This document shows positions 8,104 to 17,120 of a stretch of DNA of 20,593 nucleotides, piece by piece. Source of the DNA: Tubiluchus corallicola (taxonomy: Eukaryota; Priapulida; Priapulimorpha; Priapulimorphida; Tubiluchidae). The translations under genes were made by a program, and so were the position numbers. The DNA lies in assembly GCA_030141605.1 (NCBI GenBank), contig JAQGDQ010001931.1, forward strand, positions 1 through 20,593, in the 5' to 3' direction. The notes beneath the pieces are model-generated. The model was not told the origin of the DNA. It made no database searches and was given only the letters and a program-made list of their open reading frames with translations. Every line of letters starts with the position of its first letter. Position 1 is the first letter of the stretch.

Positions 8104-11100
8104 CTGCTCTAACAGTTCGATTACGAGATTATGATTGATTACTCTGAGTCTATGATTGACTAGCAGTTTGAGAATATGAATTTATGACTGACTACTCTAA
8201 CAGTTTGATTACGAGATTATGATTGATTACTCGGAGTCTATGATTGACTAGCAGTTTGAGAATATGAATTTATGACTGACTACTCTAACAGTTTGATTTC
8301 GAGATTATGATTGATTACTCGGAGTCTATGATTGACTAGCAGTTTGAGAATATGAATTTATGACTGACTACTCAAACAGTTTGATTACGAGATTATGATT
8401 GATTACTCTGAGTCTATGATTGACTAGCAGTTTGAGAATATGAATTTATGACTGACTACTCTAACAGTTCGATTACGAGATTATGATTGATTACTCTGAG
8501 TCTATGATTGACTAGCAGTTTGAGAATATGAATTTATGACTGACTACTCTAACACTTTGATTACGACATTATGATTGACTGCTCTAACAATAAGGTTATG
8601 AGCTTATGATTGACTGCTCTAACAGTAAGATTACGAGCTCATGATTGACTATTCTAACAATAAGATTATGAGCTTCTGATTGACTATTCTAACAATAAGA
8701 TTACGAGCTTCTGATTGACTATTCTAACAATAAGATTACGAGCTTATGATTGACTATTCTAACAATAAGATTATGAGCTTCTGATTGCCTACTCTAATAG
8801 TTTGATTATGAATATCTGACTGACTACTCTAACAATAAGATTACGAGATTATGATTGACTACTCTGAGCTTTGATCGACTAGCAGTTTGAGAATATGAAT
8901 TTATGACTGACTACTCTAACAGTTTGATTGCAATTTTATCATTGACTGCTCTAACAATAAGATTATGAGCTTATGACTGACTACTCTAACAGTAAGATTA
9001 CGAGCTCATGATTGACTATTCTAACAATAAGATTATGAGCTTCTGATTGACTATTCTAACAATAAGATTACGAGCTTCTGATTGACTATTCTAACAATAA
9101 GATTACGAGCTTATGATTGACTATTCTAACAATAAGATTATGAACTTCTGATTGACTACTCTAACAGTTTGATTACGAATTTCTGACTGACTACTCTAAC
9201 AGTTTGATTACGAGATTATGATTGATTACTCTGAGTCTATGATTGACTAGCAGTTTGAGAATATGAATTTATGACTGACTACTCTAACAGTTTGATTGCA
9301 ATTTTATCATTGACTACTCTAACAATAAGATTATGAGCTTTTGATTGACTACTCTAACAATAAGATTATGAGCTTATGATTGACTACTCTAACAGTTTAA
9401 TTACCAGCTTATGATTGACTACTCTAACAATAAGATTATGAGCTTCTGATTGACTACTCTAATAGTTTGATTATGAATTTCTGACTGACTACTCTAACAA
9501 TAAGATTATGAGCTTATGATTGACTACTCTAACAATAAGATTATGAGCTTATGATTGACTGCTCTAACAATAAGATTATGAGCTTCTGATTGACTACTCT
9601 AACAATAAGATTATGAGCTTATGATTGACTATTCTAACAATAAGATTATGAGCTTATGATTGACTACTCTAACAATAAGATTACGAGCTTCTGATTGGCT
9701 ACTCTAACAATAAGATTATGAGAGCTTCTGATTGACTATTCTAACAATAAGATTATGAGCTTCTGATTGACTATTCTAACAATAAGATTATGAGCTTATG
9801 ATTGACTATTCTAACAATAAGATTACGAGCTTCTGATTGACTACTCTAACAATAAGATTATGAGCTTCTGATTGACTATTCTAACAATAAGATTATGAGC
9901 TTCTGATTGACTACTCTAACAATAAGATTATGAGCTTATGACTGACTACTCTAACAGTAAGATTATGAGCTTCTGATTGACTATTCTAACAATAAGATTA
10001 TGAGCTTATGACTGACTACTCTAACAGTTTGATTGCAATTTTATCATTGACTAGTCTAACAATAAGATTATGAGCTTATGATTGACTATTCTAACAATAA
10101 GATTATGAGCTTCTGATTGACTATTCTAACAATAAGATTATGAGCTTATGATTGACTATTCTAACAATAAGATTATGAGCTTATGATGGACTATTCTAAC
10201 AATAAGATTATGAACTTATGATTGACTGCTCTAACAATAAGATTATGAGCTTCTGATTGACTATTCTAACAATAAGATTATGAGCTTATGATTGACTGCT
10301 CTAACAATAAGATTATGAGCTTCTGATTGCCTACTCTAATAGTTTGATTATGAATATCTGACTGACTACTCTAACAGTTTGATTACGAGATTATGATTGA
10401 TTACTCTGAGTCTTTGATCGACTAGCAGTTTGAGAATATGAATTTATGACTGACTACTCTAACAGTTTGATTGCAATTTTATCATTGACTGCTCTAACAA
10501 TAAGGTTATGAGCTTATGATTGACTGCTCTAACAGTAAGATTACGAGCTCATGATTGACTATTCTAACAATAAGATTATGAGCTTCTGATTGACTATTCT
10601 AACAATAAGATTACGAGCTTATGACTGACTACTCTAACAATAAGATTACAACTTATGATTGACTATTCTAACAATAAGATTATGAGCTCATGATTGACTA
10701 TTCTAACAATAAGATTATGAGCTTCTGATTGACTATTCTAACAATAAGATTACGAGCTTCTGATTGACTATTCTAACAATAAGATTACGAGCTTCTGATT
10801 GACTATTCTAACAATAAGATTATGAGCTTCTGATTGACTATTCTAACAATAAGATTACGAGCTTCTGATTGACTACTCTAACAATAAGATTACGAGCTTC
10901 TGATTGACCACTCTAACAATAAGATTATGAGCTTCTGACTGACTACTTTAACAATAAGATTACGAGCTTCTGACTGACTACTCTAACAATAAGATTATGA
11001 GCTTATGATTGACTACTCTAATAGTTTGATTATGAATTTGTGACTGACTACTCTAATAGTTTAATTACGAGCTTCTGATTGACTACTCTAACAATACGAT

Positions 11101-11445
11101 TATGAGCTTATGATTGACTACTCTAATAGTTTGATTATGAATTTCTGACTGACTACTTTAATAGTTTAATTACGAGCTTCTGATTGACTACTCTAACAAT
11201 AAGATTATGAGCTTATGATTGACTACTCTAACAGTTTGACTATGAATTTTTGACTGACTACTCTAACAGTTTGATCGTGAATTCATGATTCACTACTCTA
11301 GCAATTTGAAAATGAGTTCGTGATTGACTAACAGTTCGAGAATATGAATTAATGACCGACTGCTCTAGCAGTATGATTACAAGCTTATGATTGACAAGTC
11401 TAATCAGACAATTTGAATACAACTTCATGATTGGCTGCTCTAACA
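8104..11445. repeat. Minisatellite, 35-bp family, about 95 units
   Basis: The longest array in the window. The main unit is TCTAACAATAAGATTATGAG followed by CTTCTGATTGACTAT, 35 bp. About 80 recognisable units lie right of 8546. Variants include AACAGTTTGATTAC, ATGAATTTCTGACTG and GCAATTTTATCATTG. Composite units like the 88-bp form at the left end recur near 8840-8925, 9190-9290 and 10375-10465, which implies block duplications. Most units carry CTCTAAC or TTCTAAC. The array decays over its last ~170 bp and ends about 30 bp before a splice acceptor. Confidence 0.96.
8106..8545. repeat. 88-bp higher-order repeat, 5 copies
   Basis: The left end of the 35-bp array is organised as five 88-bp blocks starting at 8106, 8194, 8282, 8370 and 8458. 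Each block is a 35-bp subunit (ACTCTAACAGTTTGATTACG...), a shortened 21-bp subunit (ACTCTGAGTCTATGATTGACT) and a 32-bp subunit (AGCAGTTTGAGAATATGAAT...). The spacing is exactly 88 bp throughout. Confidence 0.92.
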
Positions 11446-11473
11446 GGTTTTAATTGACTTCTCCGCATTATAG
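11438..11473 (+). promoter_or_regulatory. Predicted 3' splice site with branch site
   Basis: CTCTAAC at 11438-11444 is a perfect branch-site motif (branch A at 11443). It is followed by pyrimidine-rich sequence and TTATAG ending at 11473, a 30-nt branch-to-AG distance. TTGAC at 11454-11458 is a second candidate branch site. The AG at 11446-11447 is too close to the first branch point to be favoured. Confidence 0.5.
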
Positions 11474-11646
11474 ATCCAAGCTCCGCTCAAAGTCGGACAC
11501 TGACACGGAATGTGGTCCTTCGCAAGAGCCCAATCCAGTTCTTCAGTCAGCGAGTCTGTGGGAAACAGTGCCAACCAATAACCAACTTTTAAGTACAATC
11601 CAGACTGACGTGGACTGCAGGATGGATGTTAGCAAGGACAAACAAG
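11474..11646 (+). CDS. Candidate internal coding exon, protein unrecognised
   Basis: A 173-bp segment lies between a good acceptor (TTATAG|A) and a near-consensus donor (CAAG|GTAGGT). One plus frame is open throughout. It enters with the third base of a codon (phase 2) and leaves after one base (phase 1). The peptide starts SKLRSKSDTDTECGP and includes LWETVPTNNQLLSTIQTDVD and MDVSKDKQ. It is polar and probably disordered, and RSKS looks like a basophilic kinase site. The frame stays open into the intron, so an unspliced reading to 11732 exists, but the splice sites make an exon more likely. No family is recognised. The preceding intron would contain the 3.3-kb 35-bp array. Other exons of this gene are not identified with confidence. 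Confidence 0.5.
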
Positions 11647-11940
11647 GTAGGTGGTCTCTTAAAGGGAAACACCCTGTTTTTCAAGATGAAAGAATTAATT
11701 ACAGGAACGTAAAGTCGCATTCGTGCCACTAGTTCTTTGCTGTTACATGCATTTCGCCTTCGCCTGTTAGAAGGACACTAGCGCCTGTATATCAAAACAT
11801 GTTGCACAAAAGCGGGTGCTGCACTTCTCGTTTGGCAGGTGTTCAGTTGTGACGTAGTGCACTCGTTCATGAGCTCATACGTGAACACAGCAGTTACTTG
11901 AAATTCGAATTATAAACTTGTGTATTTGTGTATCACACTG
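11647..11940. other. Presumed intron, unique
   Basis: Non-repetitive sequence after the candidate donor. No gene, RNA or element end is seen. Confidence 0.4.
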
Positions 11941-11959
11941 AATGTTGTACTGTAGCACT

Positions 11960-12240
11960 GTACTTCAATTTTCACTTTCGCAACACATGCAACACGCTGT
12001 TGGAGCGTCTGTGCTGTTACAAAACATGTTCATTTGTGATGTTATTACTAATTGGGCTACACTGTCGTTAATTAAGTCTTTTCCCTATTATTTAATTACC
12101 GGAAAGACTTTGATATTATCATGGGTCTTAAAATGTGTACTTTTTACATACAGTACACCAAAATGGGTAAGAAGGAAAAAAATCGCCATGTTTTCCTTTA
12201 ATGACTGTTAATAAATGCAGGAAGTTTTTCACAATGATTG
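11960..12240 (+). mobile_element. Dispersed repeat family, copy B
   Basis: This copy has the same core as 3291-3405 and 15615-15720, but is the most diverged. Several changes fit CpG decay (GACGTC to GATGTT, CGCCCGCCG to ACACTGTCG). Beyond the core it aligns with copy C: GTACTTTTTAC, CAAAATGGG, AAAAATC and TTTTCCTTTAATGAC have clear counterparts near 15740-15810. An AATAAA lies at 12210-12215. An 89-codon plus frame (11942-12211) spans the repeat and probably derives from it. Confidence 0.7.
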
Positions 12241-12285
12241 TTAAGTGGTTATTGGTTTAATGTTTAGGATTCCATGATAAACTGT

Positions 12286-12957
12286 TTCATAATGTGTAGG
12301 GTGTAAGCTTCATAATGTGTAGGGTGTAAGCTTCATAATGTGTAGGGTGTAAGCTTCATAATGTGTAGGGTGTAAGCTTCATAATGTGTAGGGTGTAAGC
12401 TTCATAATGTGTAGGGTGTAAGCTTAATGTGTGAAATATGTAGGTGTAAGCTTCATAATGTGTAGGGTGTCAGCTTTATAATGTGTAGGGTGTAAGCTTC
12501 ATAATGTGTAGGGTGTAAGCTTCATAATGTGTAGGGTGTAAGCTTCATAATGTGTAGGGTGTAAGCTTCATAATGTGTAGGGTGTAAGCTTTATAATGTG
12601 TAGGGTGTAAGCTTTATAATGTGTAGGGTGTAAGCTTTATAATGTGTAGGGTGTAAGCTTCATAATGTGTAGGGTGTAAGCTTCATAATGTGTAGGGTGT
12701 CAGCTTTATAATGTGTAGGGTGTAAGCTTTATAATGTGTAGGGTGTAAGCTCATGTGTAGGGTGTAGGCTGAAAGCTTTAGGGTGTTTTATAATGTGTAG
12801 GGTGTAAGCTTCATAATGGTGTGTTTTAATGTGTAGGGTGTAAGCTTTATAATGTGTAGGTGTTTAGGTGTAAGCTTCATAATGTGTAGGGTGTAAGCTT
12901 CATAATGTGTAGGGTGTAAGCTTCATAGTGTGTAGGGTGTAAGCTTCATAATGTGTA
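12286..12957. repeat. Minisatellite, 23-bp unit, about 29 copies
   Basis: The unit GTGTAGGGTGTAAGCTTCAT plus AAT repeats at a 23-bp step. TTTAT against TTCAT is the main variant. The stretch 12750-12870 is scrambled by small deletions and partial units. The plus strand is G/T-rich and every full unit holds an AAGCTT palindrome. Confidence 0.96.
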
Positions 12958-13029
12958 AGTTTCATAACCGCCTCATCATTTTGGGAAGGACTTCAGTTTC
13001 GCCACAGTTTCCCACTGTTTCAGTTAAAA

Positions 13030-13126
13030 ACCCTAACCCTAACTGTAATCCTAATCCTAACCTTAACCCAACTCTAAGTATATCCCTAACCATAATCCTA
13101 ATCCTAATCCTAACCCTAATCCTAAT
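13030..13126. repeat. Degenerate interstitial telomere-like repeat
   Basis: A run of CCCTAA-type hexamers: AACCCTAACCCTAACTG, then mixed CCTAAT, CCTAAC, CCTTAA and CCATAA words up to CCTAATTCGC. Only the first copies are perfect CCCTAA. It matches the TTAGGG telomere type in degraded form. Confidence 0.8.
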
Positions 13127-14145
13127 TCGCTTCGCGAACTAATTTCTTGTGTGTGTGGGGAATTGTAAACTTTAGCCTCATTTTGTAATCCGTAGCATAT
13201 TCCTGTGTAGGCATTAGACCATTCAAGTCTGGCTTCATAAAGTGTCTGGCTTCATAAAGTGTGCAAGGATGAGAGTGTTCCGTTTCATTCAGTATTCACG
13301 TCCAGTTTAGCTAAGGTCTGTGATGAATTTAAATGAGTGTAAGTTGTACTGTCTTGAATATTTTACGTACAGCAAATACTGATGTATGTGTGTGTGTGTT
13401 ACATATATGTGCATGTACACACATGCACGCACGCACGCACGCGCACACACATTGAACATCTTCGTTAGATTGTTACTTTTCGAGTCAGAATTTTTTGGAT
13501 TTTGATCACCTTAGGCCTGTTCTTTTAACAATTTCCATCTCCTGTTAAACTGCATTAGGCTGGTCAATGGCTTCCTTTGTCAAGGACCTGTAGACGCCTG
13601 GCTTCCTGAGCACCTATTGGTTGTGTAACTAAATCAAACAGAATCTTGAACTTCACACGTCCTGCAGGCTGCTACGCGTTTGTTTGTCTTTCTGTTCGTC
13701 TGCGATTCTGTGCGATTATTAGATGTGTTTCTAGGCAGTGAAATTCAGCGACGATGCTTCGAACACTCGAAAAACATCCCACACTTCGCGCGAGGTGCTG
13801 TTCAATTTTGAAAAAGAGGTTATTCTAGGATGGTGAAAGTTTAGCACAATTTTTCGTCTGCAGTCGTATCGAGATAAACGTCTCGAGTGCCTCAAAAGCC
13901 TCCGAGATGAAATTTATTAACACGCAGCCGCAGAAATTGCTTTCTAAGTAAATTATTAGGGGCTTATTGACACGAGTTGAATTTATAACGCGGATTCGGG
14001 AGGCGCTCAAGCGGAAACGGAAACAGTTTTGGACTGGATTGCAACCCGAAGTATTAAGTGAGAGATAATCGTCAGTGGCGTTTTAGTCCTAATATGCAGC
14101 TTGGGAACTAATTGTCTGTTGCTAATCCCCAAGGTAGCGGGCTTG
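13127..14145. other. Inter-repeat spacer, no gene supported
   Basis: Mostly unique. It holds a two-copy 17-bp direct repeat (GTCTGGCTTCATAAAGT, 13227-13260) and the TG/CA tract listed separately. A 61-codon minus frame (13825-14010) is open over sequence with a locally balanced composition, but has no motif and is not called. Confidence 0.45.
13383..13451. repeat. TG/CA microsatellite with hairpin
   Basis: An alternating purine-pyrimidine tract: (TG)n on the left, ATATATG and GCATGTACACACATGC in the middle, and (ACGC)n then (AC)n on the right. GTGCATGT (13409-13416) and ACATGCAC (13421-13428) form perfect 8-bp arms around ACAC. The tract could adopt Z-DNA or a cruciform. Confidence 0.85.
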
Positions 14146-14415
14146 TGTCTGTAGCATAGTGGATAAGGCAGCAGAGGTTCTCAGTGTACTTAAGAGATTG
14201 CTCACCAGTACAACATTGTTGTTCTCCCTCTGCTCGGTTGATTTGCTACGAAGTCGTTAAAAATGGCCCATATGACCGCATCTTAGCCTCTTGCGACATT
14301 TGCGACAGTTTTCAAATTCAAATGCAGTTTATTTCACTACGGTCAGCAAACTACAACATTACAAATACAAATTATCACTGTGTAAGGGAAAAACAAAAAA
14401 AAAATGAAAAAAATT
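14146..14415 (+). mobile_element. Possible tRNA-headed SINE-like relic
   Basis: TAGCATAGTGGATAAGGC at about 14152-14169 resembles the A-box region of an arginine-type tRNA (TGGCCTAATGGATAAGGC form). The segment ends in an A-rich tract (about 14390-14413), as a retroposed SINE might. The B box is missing or strongly altered (GTTGTTCTCCC at about 14218 is a poor match and about 20 nt too far), so the call is weak. Confidence 0.2.
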
Positions 14416-14863
14416 ACTCCACCTTCAATTCCGACTCAAATTGCTGCAGTAGTTCTAAGTTTCTCGCAGGGTAACTGTGAAGGGGACCTTGGTAAGTCAA
14501 CGTGAAATGAAAATGAGAAATGAAGAACGAAGATGATGAGAAAAGAGAAGAATAAAGAAGAGCGGTGTCTAGGAAAGCAGTTACAGGATTTGCGGCGGGA
14601 AAATCCTGGAAAGTGTCATGGCAAAATCAGGGAAAAAGATAATTTGGTAAAAATTCAGGGAAAATGATAAAAATGGGGCGAAGAGTCAGGAAAATTGGAA
14701 AGGGTTGCAAAAAATAATCACCCTGAACCGATATTTTTGCAAACATATTTTTCAGAGGTTCGTGTTCAAATAAAATTTTCCTATGGCAGGTTCCCAGTTT
14801 TGATTTCTGTTCCAAAAATAATGATTGGATTAAGAAAGTTTATTTAACCCTTTCATACCCGTT

Positions 14864-14879
14864 GTATCCCGTGGGATAC
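14864..14879. repeat. MITE subterminal inverted motif, left
   Basis: GTATCCCGTGGGATAC has 7-bp inverted arms around GT. It is identical to the right copy at 15161-15176 and is probably a transposase-binding site of the parent element. Confidence 0.8.
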
Positions 14880-15160
14880 GAGAATATTCTCTGCCTTTAA
14901 AATTAATAAAATTTTAAAACTGACAGTTATTTGATCTGTTAATAGTTATTTTGATTTAAGCCAATAACAATAGACTAAAAATAGTGATAAAATGGCAAAC
15001 TAAAAAATCTACATAGCATAAAAAACTGAGCAAGGTACAGTACTTTAGAGACGACTTTGTACAGATCAGCATAGCATGCATACTAAATGTCTTAAATACT
15101 TTAAAATATTATCAGCAGTTGCAAAATGAAGCACATTTTATGCTTCCATTGAATTCCAAT

Positions 15161-15176
15161 GTATCCCGTGGGATAC
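15161..15176. repeat. MITE subterminal inverted motif, right
   Basis: An identical copy of the 14864-14879 motif, in the same orientation, 128 bp from the right end of the MITE. Confidence 0.8.
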
Positions 15177-15494
15177 AGGCTATATTTAGCACGCGGGCAC
15201 AGGTAGAAAAAAAATAATTATGTGTAAACAAGATGGACATACTGAACAAAAGTACCAAGCCAAAAATTTTTTCTTGTTAAAAAAATAATTTGGGACTGAA
15301 AGGGTTAATGTGATTAGTGTCATTTCATTAGCACTACTGCAACTGTGTCGACACGTTATATACCAGTATATGTACACAAAAATGTTTGAATATGTTTACT
15401 GGTAATGCAATGTCTGCTTATCTTGGTCATGGAAAATCAATATTTGGTCAGGGAAAAGTCAGGGAAGTTTATTTTAAAATGTTGTGGGAACCCC

Positions 15495-15923
15495 GGGTGT
15501 TAGTCGAAAGAAGTCAGAGAGAAAGAAGACGAAAAGAAAAGGAAACATAAGAAAACGACGAACATATCCAGGCTAGCTGCAAACCAATCTTGGAATGAGG
15601 TGGAATGTAAGCTTTCGCTGCTGAATATAATGTTAGTTTGTGAGGTCATCAGTAGCTGGGCTCGCCCGCGGCTAATTAAGTTTTTAATCTATTATGTAAT
15701 TTATCTATCAGAAACGCTTTTGCAGTATTGATTATATTAAACTGTTTACTTTTATCCGACTTGAAAATGGGGCAGCATATGAAAAATCATCCTGTCTTCC
15801 TTTAATTGACAATTTGCTCTTTTACGTATTTTACTTGTTTTTCTATTTTGTTGTGATCTTCGTGCATATTATTTCATCGTGGTTACATTTTGGAAGGTTT
15901 TTTTACTTTCGAATCACCCTGTA
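15495..15923 (+). mobile_element. Dispersed repeat family, copy C
   Basis: The core at 15615-15720 matches copy A closely (GGCTCGCCCGC, TTAAGTTTTTAATCTATTAT) and encodes IMLVCEVISSWARPRLIKF. The stretch to about 15810 aligns with copy B. The right end, CTTTCGAATCACCCTGTA (15906-15923), reads TACAGGGTGATTCGAAAG on the minus strand. On the left, GGGTGTTAGTCGAAAG (15495-15510) shares GGGTG and TCGAAAG with it. This may be a pair of terminal inverted repeats of a ~430-bp DNA element, but they match imperfectly and copies A and B do not clearly show the same ends. Confidence 0.55.
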
Positions 15924-16111
15924 TCGCTGTAGTTAATATGGAGCGCGTGTTTACCAAGCTTTTTGTTTAGTACAGTCGCTTTTTATTGATTAGCCCTGGC
16001 TAGGTGTGCTTAGCGAGTGACTCCACGTTACGTCACCTGAGCGTTTGTGCCTCCGCAGAAAAAAGGGCTTCCGTTATCCAAAATATTACGCATTTTGATC
16101 TTCCACGTTTA

Positions 16112-16396
16112 AGATTTCCGCCATTGTTGTACTGTGTGGAAGATTTTCGCCATTGTTGTACCGTGTGGAAGATTTCCACCATTGTTTCACTTTGTGGAAG
16201 ATTTCCACCATTGTTTCACTGTGCGGAAGATTTCCACCATTGTTTCACTGTGCGGAAGATTTCCACCATTGTTTCACTGTGCGGAAGATTTCCACCATTG
16301 TTTCACTGTGCGGAAGATTTCCACTATTGTTTCACTGTGTAGAAGATTTCCACCATTGTTTCACTTTGTGGAAGATTTCCACCATTGTTTTATTGT
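16112..16396. repeat. Minisatellite, 29-bp unit, 10 copies
   Basis: GAAGATTTCCACCATTGTTT plus CACTGTGCG repeats at 29 bp. The first two copies are the most diverged (CCGCCATTGTTGTAC, TTTTCGCC), the middle ones are identical and the last is clipped at TTTTATTG. All three plus frames are open for 80-110 codons across it because the unit has no plus-strand stop. No gene is called. Confidence 0.96.
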
Positions 16397-17120
16397 TACA
16401 GTAGTGAGCAGGCCTGTCTGTACGTAAATTTCTATTCGTGAATCTTGAATATCTTCTCTTTTTTCGTTAAAGCAGTGGCCTCTGCCTGGGCTTTAACTTT
16501 TTTCTTGTCAAACCCTTGTAAGACATGTAGAGCTAGCTGCCCTGTTGCTGCATCCGGGGCGCATCGTGCTGACAAAAAGGTTGTTCGTCTGCTTGCCTAC
16601 TCGCTTGTTAGCATGTAATGTTACACGTTGCGTTTCCAGTTATTCAGAATCCACCCCCGGCAGAGTATTGCATGATCGACAGTCGTGTTTTTGTTGAAAG
16701 CAAAGTTTGCCCCCCCCCCCGCACCCTTACTTGCAAGACTGGATCCGCCTCGCGTCCCCTTCATCGAATGACTGCGTTTGGCAGTAGATTTCTTCTCTGA
16801 TTTGAATGCCATGTGCAAATTTGCCGAAGTCTGATTTTGAATTATTTTTACGCTGCGAGGGCGGATCCAGTAGTCCGCAACACCCCCAATGTCTCCGTTG
16901 TGCAATCGACTGTTTCGCATTATAAATGGCATCCGTTTCTGGACTTTTCCTAGAGATTTTTGGGTGAGTACAAGCAGTGGGGCATCAGTACGTGCTTATC
17001 AACCCCTGCTCCAAGTGTTAGCACCCCTCTTCTCTTGTGACGCGCACCACCCCCGGGGGAACGAAAGAAATCAGAATCGATATAGAGAAAGTTTCCTTGA
17101 CTAACCATATTTTAGATTTA
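16397..17120. other. Spacer with short inverted repeats, no gene supported
   Basis: GTTAAAGC/GCTTTAAC (16466-16473 and 16490-16497) is a perfect 8-bp inverted repeat with a 16-nt loop. A run of 11 C lies at 16710-16720. A longer inverted pair is listed separately. A 103-codon minus frame (16621-16932) and overlapping plus frames have no recognisable domain and may be transposon-derived. Confidence 0.45.
16738..16871. repeat. Inverted repeat pair around 101 bp
   Basis: ACTGGATCCGCCTCGC (16738-16753) and GCGAGGGCGGATCCAGT (16855-16871) are inverted copies differing by a single extra C. They could be the ends of a ~134-bp MITE or a fold-back relic. No clear target duplication is seen. Confidence 0.6.

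Larger units (their letters stand above)
14848..15304. mobile_element. piggyBac-like MITE, 457 bp
   Basis: The element is flanked by TTAA on both sides (14844-14847 and 15305-15308), the target duplication used by piggyBac transposases. Its ends are inverted: CCCTTTCATACCC on the left, and CCCTTTCAGTCCC when the right end is read on the minus strand (11 of 13 match). CCCTTT is a typical piggyBac terminus. Inside, GTATCCCGTGGGATAC occurs at 14864-14879 and 15161-15176, 16 and 128 bp from the respective ends. Such asymmetric subterminal repeats are also typical of the superfamily. The interior is AT-rich with no transposase, so it is non-autonomous. Short frames inside it are not genes. Confidence 0.85.
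14595..15495. mobile_element. Old GTCAGGGAAA-rich repeat, interrupted
   Basis: Left of the MITE the sequence has AATCCTGGAAAGTGTCATGG, AAAATCAGGGAAAAAG, AATTCAGGGAAAATG and GAGTCAGGAAAATTGG. Right of it are GGTCATGGAAAATC, GGTCAGGGAAAAGTCAGGGA and TGTGGGAACCCC. The shared vocabulary on both sides suggests one older repeat split by the piggyBac-like insertion. I do not recognise its class and the outer limits are approximate. Confidence 0.4.

Noticed and set aside
13030-13126. A true chromosome end
   Set aside because: The repeats are short, degenerate and flanked by unique sequence on the distal side, so they are interstitial.
12951-13142. Plus frame rich in Asn-Pro
   Set aside because: Translation of the degenerate CCCTAA/CCTAAT tract.
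15186-15377. 63-codon minus frame
   Set aside because: Lies mostly inside the non-autonomous piggyBac-like MITE and crosses its right end. No domain.
16004-16427. Overlapping plus frames (VEDFHHCFT type)
   Set aside because: All three frames of the 29-bp minisatellite are open. Periodic by-products.
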